From Hormiphora californensis (lineage: Eukaryota; Ctenophora; Tentaculata; Cydippida; Pleurobrachiidae): a stretch of DNA of 64,000 nt. The notes beneath the pieces were generated by a model. That model did no database searches, had not been told where the DNA came from, and worked only from the letters and a program-made list of their open reading frames with translations. The stretch lies in contig CM035361.1 of NCBI GenBank assembly GCA_020137815.1, positions 3,265,021-3,329,020 on the forward strand, read 5' to 3'. The translations under genes were made by a program, and so were the position numbers. Positions 44,037 through 55,602 of this stretch are shown in pieces. Each line of letters starts with the position of its first letter. Position 1 is the stretch's first letter.

Positions 44037-44600
44037 TTTTTTAAAAGGAAAGGAGAGGAAAAAACGAAAACTTTTTTTTCCCTTTTCCCGCTTTTGGAAA
44101 AATTCTTTTCCTCCCTTGGCCTTTTCCTCAACTCCCTTTTTTTTTTTTCCCGGGGAACCCCCCCCTTCCCTCGGCAAAATCTTCAAAAAACCCTTTTGCC
44201 CGCCCCCCGGGGTTTAAAAACGGGGTTTTTAAACGTGTTTTAAGTAAAGTCCAAGGGGGGGAAAAAGGGTCAAAAAAAGGAGGAAAGAGAAGAAGGAGAG
44301 AAAAAAAGAAAAATGAGGGGAAAGGTTTAAGGGTTGGGTTGAATCCAACCTATTTTTAAAACTGGCAAGTTTTGCTCACTCCCCCCCCCTCTCTCCTTTC
44401 CCTTCGGAAGAGGAGAGGGGGGGGAGCGGGGGCCGAGAAGGGCCGAAGAGGGGGAAAGGGCCGAGAGTTTTTTCCGTTGCCCCTTCTCTCTTCCCTTTCC
44501 CCCTTTCTGCTCCCTCACTCCCCCCCTTTCCCCTCTCCCCCACCAGGACAAGAGCAGTAGGATAAAAGATTGCAGTTTCCCTCTATGCATTCCAAGACAG
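40380..44600. other. Low-quality or homopolymer-inflated sequence
   Basis: Runs of C, G, T and A up to more than 20 bases (for example 44,007-44,036), frequent doubled or lost bases compared with unit 1 of the duplication, and no coherent coding sequence. Composition changes gradually to G/C/A/T runs from 43,100 and normal text resumes near 44,600. This is best explained by poor consensus; ORFs here should be ignored. Confidence 0.7.
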
Positions 44601-45464
44601 TTCTTGATTAATACGGATGTAGCACTACTCTCGACTCGTCCTGTGTACCGCTACAGCGTACCTTGAGACTCTTCGTTTTAAACCTATCTAGTTTAAGCGT
44701 ATGCATTTGTATTTGCTCAAGAGTTTATATAGGATAATTAACCTGGTGAACGCAACCTGAGAACGTTAAGACAGAATTTAGCTAGTCCAACCCTCCCTGG
44801 CCTGTGAAGCCCAATCTTGTTTGACATAGTATCTTACAGAAAATCATCCCTTTCTCACGCTCCTGATCCTGCAACGACGTTTAAAACATTATCTTTTTAT
44901 CGATATAATGTCTTTGTATCTTTTCTTCCTCTCGCTCGATCGTCTTGATAATATCTGATCCTTTTTTCTTTCTTTTGAGTCATGATGTAATACCTGTTGG
45001 CCTGTCTGTCCGGTATAATAGTAAAAATATAGAATGAAGCTTCAGTAGCTCATTGGTAACAGTAACTGTAGATGATCCTTGTACTACAATGATCACTCTA
45101 AATCTATCTTCTCCTGGTTCGAAATCTCTCCATCCTCTCTCTCTCCATCCTCTCTCTCCCTGATCTCTCTCTCTCTCTCTCTCTCCATCCTCTATCTCTC
45201 CCTGTCTCCTGCAGTTCTTGATAACCTCTCTCTCCCAGATCTCTTCATCTCTCATCTCTTCATCTCTCTCTCCTCTCTTTCCTGTCTTCATATAACCACC
45301 CTCCCTCCCCTCATTGCCCATGATAGCTCGCAGTGACACAGACAATGACTGTTTGACATTTGAGATATACCAGTTGATATTTTGCTGCTCACCAGATCTC
45401 CACTATACACTATATTTAACTGCTGCTACTGATGTGACCTTGAATCGAAGCTACCATCGCTAAG
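44600..45464. other. No gene recognised; promoter side of gene 3
   Basis: Unique AT-rich sequence with CT-rich stretches at 45,122-45,290. It precedes the gene 3 start codon; no core promoter element was convincing. Confidence 0.4.
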
Positions 45465-46361
45465 ATGCAGTCAGGTATACAATGGCTTTATTTGTTCCTA
45501 ATTGTTCAGTGCGATACCTCATACCACTTGAACCCCTCTAATCTATGCCACCACATAATATCCAAAGGGTTACTACTCCCTACTTTACTATTATTCAAAA
45601 TTAGCTTGATGGCTATATAGTGCCCTACTTTACTAGCTCAGAGAGTTAGTAATTAAATTATCAAAGCTAATTAAAGCTAATTAAAGCTAATTAAAGCTAA
45701 TTAACTAATCACTCTGCAGAGAGTTGTCACACAGAGACAGTGGATGGAACCACTACAGCTGCAGTGTTTGACAACAATTCCCTTCACACCACCACCCATA
45801 CCATCGACTTGGAAGATGAGGAGGCAACAGATCAGGTACAATCCCTATAGATCACGTACTAGATCAGTGATCTAGTAGATCACGTACTGGATCACGTACT
45901 GTACGTGACATGTCCGTCTTGGTGCCTCGACCGTGGTCTAGCTTAGTAGCATGGGTGTAAAACACGTAGAAACTTCTAGGAGAGTCACTTCCTATACTAT
46001 TGCACTATCGAGCCATTCTAATCGATAACTTCTTGAACTAGTTCTGAAGAACTGTTTCGTTACTCCAACACATACATCATGGTATATTGGTTCTATAGAG
46101 TTCTAGCTCTTTCTAACTTCCGGTTACAGCAACGGTACAAACATACCTTTATTTGAAAACCCTTCTGCATTTTATATCCTTATTTCTTAATATATAATCA
46201 ATTTATCTCTCTGTTTCCGGGATTCTCGTCATGGTGTATTAGTTTGAGTGATCTCTATCAACTGCATCTCTCTCCCCGTTTCTTCCCCACCTCACAAGCC
46301 GTTATAAAATTAGAGCAATAGTGAATCGGGACGGAACTTATGAAAATGAGAAAATTATCAA

Positions 46362-46438
<77 letters not shown>

Positions 46439-48178
46439 ACACATTCTCTCTATCTATCTCTCTCGGCAACTCATTCTCAATTTCAATTCGTCTCTTCTTT
46501 TTTCGGCCAGTTGTCTCTTGATACGCCTCTCTCTCTCTCTCTCCCTCTCTCTCAGCTAGCCACCATTTCTTCCTTCTTCTACTTTAATTTTGTTTAAGTC
46601 ATACCCCACAATTATTGTAAGCTAGCACGTATATATCTCTCTCGTTTATTTCTCAACAAGTACATAGCAACGAGCTGAGTTTTCAATCCAATGTCTCCAA
46701 ATATTGTACTAACTGTCAGCCTTCTAGAACCCTCTAACTACTATCATAGCAACGCTGAGTTTTCAATCCAATATGTCTCCCGATCTATTGAACTGTGCTA
46801 ACGGTATAACCCTCTTACTACTACTATAATTATAGCCCTAACACTGGTGTATTCTAGTCCGCATATGTCCAGCAGCCAGCTATATAGATTCTAGTTACAG
46901 TTGTCAGTTGTAGTGCATATTCTAGTTATAAGTTAACACCTTCCTCTACTATAATGTGCTGTGATAAAGAATGCTGACTGCCAGCCCACTTCTCAAACTT
47001 TCTCACATTCCAATTCCTGGCATCTATATGAGTGATGACTTATTCGAACTGAGTGCATATTATATATTGGCTTTGCTTCTTCGACACACCATTATATTGT
47101 ACATTTTGACCGGGCAGTAACAAGCAGTCCTTGTACTTTAACATGTAGCAGACAAATCTGATGTTAAACTTCTCAATTCTAATTGATGGCCACTAAAGTT
47201 TTATGCTATAACATTCTATCCCCTCTAACACCCCTGACTATCACCCTATATTCTCTGACACCCCCTCCTCCAAGTCTAACACCCGGCCCCCTCTAACCCC
47301 CTCTATCTAACATGCACCCATCTAACCCTTCTAACCCCCTCTGATCCCCAGCTATGACCCCCCTTCTAACCCCAGCTCTGATACTCTGATCAGGTAGGAG
47401 GTTGCTGTGTCCTCCACATGAGGGAGTTATGGCTGTGTTTCATCAACACCTACATAGCATCAGTATGTGCCATATTGGTCCTCTTGGGATGTCCCCTCGC
47501 TGCCATCGGGTCCCAGGTAAACCAAACACAGATAGCTCAGACGAGATATTACGACAGATCACATGGCTCTCTTTCCCCGTTCCCGTATGTTTTACATTTC
47601 TTTCCCCTTACAATCCGCCTTTAGAAGCCAAAGCCTTGCTTTGCTCGATCATCTCTCTGTCCTCAAAAGGATTTGAACACAACAACCAAATTTACCTACA
47701 ACCCGGCACCAAACCCTCAGTTATACCATGCTCCAAGGGGGAGAGAGGGTCCCAGCCCTTACTCAACATGCTACCACCAGCAATAAGTGCCATGCCCCCT
47801 GCACATAGTGTGATACGTTACCCTCCCCCTCCCACTCAGCGAGACGTAGATTGGGCCATGTATACGGGAATAGTAATGATCAGTTGTGCCTTTGTGATAG
47901 CCCTCGTTGCCCCTGACTACAAACTTTTCTTTAAAGAGATGGTCGGAATTCCATTCAGGTAAATAACATAGTAGTTTTAATTTTAAACTTTGTATCTTGT
48001 CAACTTTTTTATGAAAGCTTCTGACAATATGTTGATTTAGTACATACCACTATATTATATACTGTAGTTTATCTTGTTAATACCACCACCCCTCTCTCTC
48101 CGTTTTAGGAATACATTTGGATCATGCAAGTGTCTGAGGAACAGCCAAGTGAAAGCAACAATGAACTCTGCAGTGTGA
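45465..48178 (+). CDS. Gene 3: unidentified small two-helix membrane protein
   Basis: Five exons in consistent phase: 45,465-45,474 (ATGCAGTCAG only), 45,720-45,835, 47,394-47,516, 47,840-47,958 and 48,109-48,178 (stop TGA). Total 438 bp, 145 residues. Exon 2 encodes a polar acidic stretch (ETVDGTTTAAVFDNNS ... DLEDEEATDQ). Exon 3 has a Cys-containing lead and a membrane helix (CFINTYIASVCAILVLLGC), and exon 4 a second helix (YTGIVMISCAFVIALVAP) followed by KLFFKEMVGIPFR. The last exon is basic with CKC. The plan, a short cytosolic N-terminus plus two helices separated by an intron in phase 0, parallels gene 2; the three neighbouring genes could be diverged paralogues, though identity by eye is low. 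Four 11-bp TTAAAGCTAA units sit just upstream of exon 2. The first exon of only ten coding bases is the least secure. Confidence 0.55.
46365..46436. repeat. (CT)n microsatellite
   Basis: About 72 bp of CT dinucleotides in the large intron of gene 3, followed by more interrupted CT sequence to about 46,560. Confidence 0.95.
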
Positions 48179-48412
48179 CAGAAACAACTCCCTGAATTCT
48201 GCAGTGTGACAGAAACAGCAATGAGCTCTGCAGTGTGACAGAAACAACAATGAATTCTGCTGCAGTGTGACAGAAACAACCATGAACTCTGCAGTGTGAC
48301 AGAAACAACTGGATGAACTCTGCTCCAGTACTGTGACAGAAACAACTGGATGAACCCTGCAGTGTGACAGAAACAGCAATGAGCTCTGTAGTGTGACAGA
48401 AACAACAACTTG
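48163..48412 (+). repeat. Minisatellite over the gene 3 stop codon, about 8 copies
   Basis: Units of about 29-39 bp with core CTCTGCAGTGTGACAGAAAC, spaced by AACAATGA or AACTGGATGA. The first copy holds the last codons and the TGA of gene 3 (48,176); all later copies repeat the same TGA context in the 3' UTR. Open frames on the minus strand (CFCHTAEF-type repeats) are a by-product. Confidence 0.9.
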
Positions 48413-48885
48413 GCACATCAGAGTTGACAGTTTTCAGAATGGGATGTATATCACTTGAGCGTGATTGATAGCGAATGCATTTAATTTTGTTGATTCATTG
48501 AGGAGGTTTAAAAAAGCTTTTACAGATATTTTGTTCACATGCGCCTATTCTAATGTCTGTCGTTACAGTAGATCAGGGAGCTGGGCGACAGAGGGGGGAG
48601 GGAGAGAGGGAGAAAGAGAGGGTGGGGTCGTAGAAAATATTGAACTACGTACTAAGTTTTATGACAAAGTTAGATGTTAAAGAAGTCTCAGGGTATTTTT
48701 TCATCATATTATTATTATTCGAATTTTGTGCAGGGTACGTTTCAAAATGATGTGAATTAATAAATGCATGATTTTCAGTTTTTATTTATCAAAAAACCGT
48801 GTAAATTATTTGAATGAACAAACGTGAGGAGAACTCATTTAAATTTTACCCTAAAACACCTGTGAAATCTTGACCCTTACACGGC

Positions 48886-49442
48886 GTCATACACATTTTT
48901 ATTTTGAATTTCATCTGGGATTTCTATTTGGAATTTCTATCTGGAAGAACCGCACGTGCAGATGCGCCGCGCCGCGGCTCAAATTCACCTGCGAGATTAA
49001 AGAGAGAGACGCACATTAACGTTGTACGTTTGTCTCTCACTCTCTCTTGAAAACCCGCACGTGCAGATGCGCCGCGCCGCGGCTCAAATTCACGTGCGTG
49101 TTATACAGATTCTGACAGAAAATAAAGTCCGATTTTTAATAATGTGAACGGGGGGCGCGCACTTAATTCCACTTAATTCCATTTGCGCGTGCTAAGTTCT
49201 GTTTCTGACAATCTCAAGACTTGATCCCGGAAGTATCGGAAAGATAATTTTAAGACCTTTTCAATGCAACCAAGATCAAGTCTTTATCTTATCAGGAGCC
49301 GGAGATATGATCGAAACAACCTGAGAAAAATTTTCCCACGGTGCGTGGGAAAGTTTTTTGCGCGCCCCCGGTTCGCATTATTAAAAATCGGACTTTACGA
49401 GCACAAAATTCCATATAAAAATGTGTATGACGGACTGTAACC
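48886..49442. mobile_element. Foldback-like element with internal 105-bp direct repeat
   Basis: Left CGTCATACACATTTTTAT pairs with right ATAAAAATGTGTATGACG, and AAAGTCCGATTTTTAATAAT (about 49,126) pairs with its complement near 49,377-49,396. Two direct copies of CGCACGTGCAGATGCGCCGC lie at 48,951 and 49,056. No ORF. CCGGAGATATGAT near 49,300 also occurs in the region between the two LINEs (22,146), hinting at a shared element. Confidence 0.6.
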
Positions 49443-49486
49443 CCTACTGTAACTCTGATTTTGATAGACCTTCGGCCAGGGCCTAT

Positions 49487-50236
49487 GGGTCACCACACAC
49501 CAAAGTTAAAATTAAAATTAAAATTTTGATTTTAAAGTGAGAGTGGACCGGATCAGAATTGGACAAGTTTGTTGTAGGTAATAGAGATTAGCTTTCTGAG
49601 CATTTTGTGTTTTTGCCGCTCAAAATCGACCCACTCATCACTGAGATATTTTTGTTATGTTGGGAGAATTCCTGCTGGATCAATATTTAACAAACAGGAT
49701 AGAAACAATCCTTGTGTTTTACTAACACATTCTTTAAATTTTTGATATGCTGGCTTGCATTGCCCTGCTTCTGTGCATGGACATGTCAACCTCACTGCTG
49801 ATATTCAGAATGTGTTAGTAAAACACCACGATTGTTTCTATTCTGTTTTATACATACTGATTAAACAGGAGTTCTCCCAACATAACAAAAATATCTCAGT
49901 GATGGGTGGGTCGATTTTGAGCGGCAAAAACGCAAAATGCTCAGAAAGCTAATCTCTACTACCTACAACAAACTTGTCCAATTCTGATTCGGTCCACTCT
50001 CACTTTAAACCCGCACACACCAGCGGCCGATAAGATTTCTCTCCCCCATTCTAAAAGTAACAATCTCGCGCGCGATTTTGACGGCGTGTTAAAATTTTGT
50101 CATCCAACGCGACCGTCAAAATCGTGCGTGAGATCGTTACTTTTAGAATGGAGAGAGAAATTTTAACGGCCGCTGGTGTGTGCGGGTTTAAAATCAAAAT
50201 TTTAATTTTAATTTTAACTTTGGTGTGTGGTGACCC
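49487..50236. mobile_element. Foldback element, about 750 bp
   Basis: Ends GGGTCACCACACACCAAAG and complement. Long inverted arms carry CTCAAAATCGACCCACTCAT and ACCTACAACAAACTTGTCC. Two further nested inverted repeats lie inside (an AGAAACAATC...GTGTTTTACTAACACA pair at about 49,700-49,840, and GTAAC...TCTCGCGCG at about 50,065-50,145). Confidence 0.75.
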
Positions 50237-50373
50237 TAAATAGACTTCACTTTAGCTTTATGTAGTAGTACATACAAAACCGCTTTTTTACCCAGACCCT
50301 TCCTCGGGGCTTGAGCAGTGTGATTTGGCCTTCGCTCAGTCTATATATAAGCAAATTGAAGAACTATAGGGTC

Positions 50374-51033
50374 ACTTGGTGACATAGACACCGTGCGCGA
50401 CCAAGATTGAGCTCACACAGGTGTCTGCTCCGCCCCAAAAAGGGTCGTTTCTTTCAAGGGATGTTGCACGCGATCCACTGGACCGATTTGCATCCGGTTT
50501 GTCGCAAAAGACTACAAATGATCCTAATATACTGGAAAATACCCGAGAAGTTTTTCTGTCAACAGGAAGTGGGTCAAAATTGACACTGAAGTCAAATCTA
50601 TATTCTGGCTTCCGAGAGTTTCTGCACTACGCCCATGCGATTTAGAAGATATTGGGAGATATGTTGATGCAATAAGCATCAGCTATTAATGCCGGGTATT
50701 TTCCAGTACTCACAAGAGTTCAACCTATCTTCTGATTCCCTCAGATTCATTCTGAACCGTCTGGGAGTGGTGCAAAAAGGCTCAGAAGCCAGATTAGTAT
50801 TACAGATTTGACTTCAGTGTCAATTTTGACCCACTTCCTGTTGACAAACAAACTTCTCGGGTATTTTCCAGTATATTAGGATCAATTTGTAGTCTTTTGC
50901 GACAAACCGGATGCAAATCGGTCCAGTGGATCGCGTGCAATTTGGCTTGAAAGACACGACCCTTTTTTTAGGGGGCGGAGCGGACACCTATGTGCGAGCT
51001 CGATCTCGCACGCACTAGGTGTCAATGTCACCA
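50374..51033. mobile_element. Foldback element, about 660 bp
   Basis: The left arm (TTGGTGACATAGACACC, GATCCACTGGACCGATTTGC, GTGGGTCAAAATTGACACTG) is repeated inverted on the right. The centre is near 50,700. A small relative of its terminal sequence (GGTAACATAGACAACTGGCGC ... GGTGTCTATGTCACCAAG) lies at 60,563-60,648. Confidence 0.75.
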
Positions 51034-51360
51034 ATAGGGTCACCAGACCGTATTCCTCAGGGCGTAAAAAGTGTGCTTTGGCCCTTGCTCAATCTGCTAT
51101 ATTGTCTGATCGCGCTATATATAGCAGATTGAGAAAAGTGACTAGTTCGGAAATATATAGCAGATCAAGCTGCTAGGAAAGTGCATGAGCTAGTCGAATC
51201 TAAACAGCTGGCACACTCAGTGAGCGTGCTCGGCAATATAGCAGGCTTGGTTGCCAGGTTGAGGAAAGGGTCTATACATAGTTTGAAATCATAACAGATC
51301 ATATATATGAACATGAAGGCTAGGCTAGTTGTAGAAAATTAACAGCAGTTGCTCACTTAC

Positions 51361-51748
51361 CGGGACGTTCCAGTAAAGAGGGATCGATTTGGTAGACACT
51401 GTTTCGAGATCTCCTTGTTCCTGGGGAATTAGAGAGGGTGGTTAGAATATTATTGAAATCAACTTTGATAAAACTTAAATCTGAAATTTGTTAAGAATTT
51501 TTTAAATTTTATTGGTTGTAAATTTGGCCACGCGGTTAATTGGTTTTTATACAGGCAATAGAGACCTAATCTAAACAATAATAAATTACCATAACAATTA
51601 TTTAATTTGTAACCTAATTAACTTATTGCAATTACCATGAACTATGGAGCGGTACTGATCACACGGGTCCCGAGGCGGCGTATTGACCATTACGGGCGAG
51701 GCAGTACTGCATCGGGGACCAGGGGAGGGGGACCGGGATAGGGATGTT
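51361..51748 (-). CDS. Two phase-matched exons of an unidentified gene
   Basis: Minus-strand exons 51,636-51,748 and 51,361-51,420 have good acceptors (TCTCTCAG, TTCCCCAG) and donors (ATG|GTAATT, CCCG|GTAAGT), and join in phase 1. They read SLSRSPSPGPRCSTASPVMV ... RDPCDQYRSIVH and then RRSRNSVYQIDPSLLERP. Composition is Ser/Pro/Arg-rich, probably disordered or regulatory. They may be 3' exons of the same gene as the minus-strand exons at 54.1-62.9 kb; no further exon was found at lower coordinates, where foldback elements lie. Confidence 0.5.
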
Positions 51749-51879
51749 CTGAGAGATATAAAGGAGAGATAGGGGAGAGATGCAGTGCAGATGCAGTTGT
51801 TTTGATGTCGTGGTAAAGAACTAAATAAAATACTCATTCACTTAAGATACTTTATGCATCCAAAGCAGTGAAGCTGATT

Positions 51880-52140
51880 TATCAGTTTTTTGTCTCTCAC
51901 ACAGTTTGGTTTCTTAGTGGTCTGTCCATGTCTCTAAATTTCGTCTATCTGTCTGATTCTGTCTCTAAGTTTGGTCTGTATGTCTCTAAGTTTGATCTAT
52001 CTGTCTCTGCAGTCTGTCTGTCTCTAAGTTTGGTCTGTCTCTCAGTTTGGACTGTCTGTTTGGACTGTCTGTTTCTATAAGTTTGGTCTGTGATCTGTCT
52101 CTAAATGTGGTCTGTCTGTCTCTAAGTCTGTCTCTATGTT
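51880..52140 (+). repeat. Degenerate tandem GTCTGTCTCTAAGTTTG repeat
   Basis: About ten imperfect copies of an 18-26 bp unit around TCTGTCTCTAAGTTTGGTCT. The ORF across it is a repeat translation. Confidence 0.7.
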
Positions 52141-53542
<1,402 letters not shown>

Positions 53543-53984
53543 AAAGAAAAACGAAGAACCAAGAAGGAGCTGGATAGAGCGCAAGGGATCAGGAAGTCGT
53601 TACTAGCTTATACTCTCTTAGTAGCTAGAACTGACACGATCATCATCACGAACTTGTCCTATCAGTTTTAATCGACCAGCTTGTGACTCAAATTTAAAAT
53701 TTTCAGAAATTATGACATAATGATTTCGATGATGTGTTCTACGAATACTGCAGGCAAATGAAGATTCCCGTCAGTAAGAGAGAGCTTGTAAAGTGTAACT
53801 AGTAACTAGTAGGTAATGACCCTTGGTAACAGTTCAACAGTATATCATGACCCCAATTATTGGTACGGCCTGTCTGGATCTGTTCTCGACAGACAAGGAC
53901 GGATCCGTTCTGTATATCATTCCAATTTCCCAGTCTCGGACTGGCCCTACAACGTAAATGGGTGACTTCGTAACCAAGGTTAGA

Positions 53985-54122
53985 ACATAAAAACAGCACT
54001 TACCTCTTTCACCGCGTAAAGGATTAGGGTTACAATCTAACATGAAACAGCACTTTCCACGGTATGGGCAGCACTTACCGCTCATTAATCTGCTCCCTCT
54101 GAAATAGCACTTACCACGAATA
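53985..54122 (-). repeat. Cluster of repeated donor-like GTAAGTGCT motifs
   Basis: On the minus strand, GTAAGTGCTATTTC, GTAAGTGCTGCC, GAAAGTGCTGTTTC and GTAAGTGCTGTTTT follow one another within about 120 bp, each preceded by a plausible exon end (CGTG, GCG, CGTG, AGAG). The first is the donor of the 54,115-54,224 exon. It looks like several duplications of a short piece carrying a splice donor. Confidence 0.6.
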
Positions 54123-54840
54123 AAGCTGCTCCTTGAAATGCTCCTCGACAATGATTTCTGTCGGTGGTCCTGTATAAGGGATCCCCCAGCTCCAAAGATA
54201 ATGCCACTCCCAAACGTTTCCATCCTGGTGAAGGACGGACCCACCTTGGAGGGAGATAGAGATATGACTCAGTGCTGACTTTGGAGGGAGAGATGTGAAC
54301 TTAAAGGATGGACCCACCTTGGAGGGAGAGATGTGAAGGGGACTCAGTGCTGACTTTGGAGGGGGGAGATATGAAGGATGGACCCACCTTGAAGGGAGAT
54401 AGAGATATGAAGTGGACTCAGTGCTGACTTTGGAGGGAGAGATGTGAAGGACGGACCCACCTTGGAGGGAGAGATGTGAACTTGAAGGGGACTCAGTGCT
54501 GACTTTGGAGGGAGAGATGTAAAGGGGACTCAGTGCTGACTTTGGAGGGAGAGATGTGAATTTGAAGGACGGACCCACCTGTGAAGCTGGGATAAGCCAT
54601 AGAGACTGCTGGTCTTGCAAGCTAGAGATTATTTTATCACGTGCAAAAATGGAAAGCTGTATGAGCGAAATATCTGGTTTCTGTCTCTTGAGGGCTCGTT
54701 TGGTAGAAGATATTGCTTACCTGTCCAGGCTGGTCAACAGAAGTAGCCTCACTGATCTTCTTCTGTCGTTGAAAATTGGGCCTCTTCAGAAGCGCTACTC
54801 GATCCTCGGCCATGTCAACCAAATTCGAAACAGTATAGGA
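54115..54840 (-). CDS. Three minus-strand exons of an unidentified gene
   Basis: Exons 54,721-54,840 (phase 0 to 0), 54,579-54,621 (phase 0 to 1) and, less surely, 54,115-54,224. The first reads SYTVSNLVDMAEDRVALLKR and RQKKISEATSVDQPGQ, the second LARPAVSMAYPSFT. Good signals: acceptor CGCTGCAG, donors ACAG|GTAAGC and ACAG|GTGGGT. The first two look like a polar cytosolic segment; no domain recognised. Element C inserted just 36 bp upstream of the first exon's acceptor side, and the intron after the second exon is filled with a donor-containing minisatellite. Probably the same gene as the exons at 57.7-62.9 kb, because all are on the same strand and of similar character, but at least one linking exon is missing. 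Confidence 0.5.
54225..54578 (-). repeat. Minisatellite of donor-like units after the 54,579 exon
   Basis: Units of about 70 bp built from GACTCAGTGCTGACTTTGGA, GGGAGAGATGTGAA and GGACGGACCCACCTTGGAGG. On the minus strand the last piece reads CTCCAAG|GTGGGTCCGTCC, the same donor core as the true ACAG|GTGGGTCCGTCC at 54,579. Four such extra donors occur (near 54,233, 54,306, 54,377 and 54,450). Confidence 0.8.
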
Positions 54841-54876
54841 CTGCAGCGGAAGCGTGGATCAGCAATTAACAAGATA

Positions 54877-55600
54877 GGGTAGAAAGGGGTAAAATGGCAC
54901 ACTTTCTAACGTTTTAGGTTCTAAAATACTCAATTTATACAGCAAGAAGAAAAAAATTATATAGGCTATCCAATGAAACGTTTTCCTTTCAGACGAGCTA
55001 AATTTTAAAATCTGAAAGTTTTATTTAATAGCTTAATTAATCAATTCAAAAAGTTTGGTAGGGCTTTTTTTGGAAATTTTGCACTGGGGTAAAATGGTCC
55101 AGCCAATAGCATTGCTCGATTTTTATCACGTGCCTGGTGTTGTTAGAGCACTGGGGTAAAATGGTCCATGTTATCTTCAGTAATTTCTGTTCTGCTGGAC
55201 CATTTTACCCCAGTGTGCTGGACCATTTTACCCCAGTTGGTATCACGTGGTATTGGAGGCTCGATTTCATTGGTCCCAGGGTGAACCATTTTACCCCAGC
55301 GAGGGTGAACCATTTTACCCCAGTTTGACTAATTTGACAATTTAATCAACTTAATAGTGGGTTTTTTGAAAAATTTTTATACCAAGTTTTAGAAGGATAA
55401 AAACCCTAACTGGCAGTTTTTGCAAAATTAAAATCGGCCAACTCAAACAGAAATTACAGCAGTTTTAAAGCAAAAATTCGGAACAGAACGAGCAGGTCTC
55501 CGCTGGAGAAAAAGTCACGTGACTACATGTAATAACTAGGACCATTTTACCCCATACATGTGCCATTTTACCCCGTGTGCCATTTTACCCCTTTCTACCC
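54877..55600. mobile_element. Element C: TA-flanked non-autonomous element with dispersed GGGGTAAAATGGTCCA motifs
   Basis: 724 bp with inverted ends GGGTAGAAAGGGGTAAAATG and complement, flanked by TA (54,875-54,876; 55,601-55,602). About ten copies of a 14-18 bp word: forward (GGGGTAAAATGG) at 54,886, 55,086 and 55,153; reverse (CCATTTTACCCC) at about 55,199, 55,222, 55,286, 55,309, 55,541, 55,562 and 55,580. All forward copies are in the left half and all reverse copies in the right, so the arrays are mirror symmetric as in elements A and B, with an unrelated word. No ORF. Confidence 0.8.
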
Positions 55601-55602
55601 TA

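Noticed and set aside
43857-44590. Pro-, Gly- and Lys-rich ORFs
   Set aside because: The stretch is homopolymer runs, likely poor consensus.
48055-48418. Cys-rich minus-strand ORFs with repeated FCHTAEF units, superficially like a small Cys-repeat protein
   Set aside because: They are the reverse reading of the minisatellite at the gene 3 stop codon, and exist in three frames because unit lengths vary.
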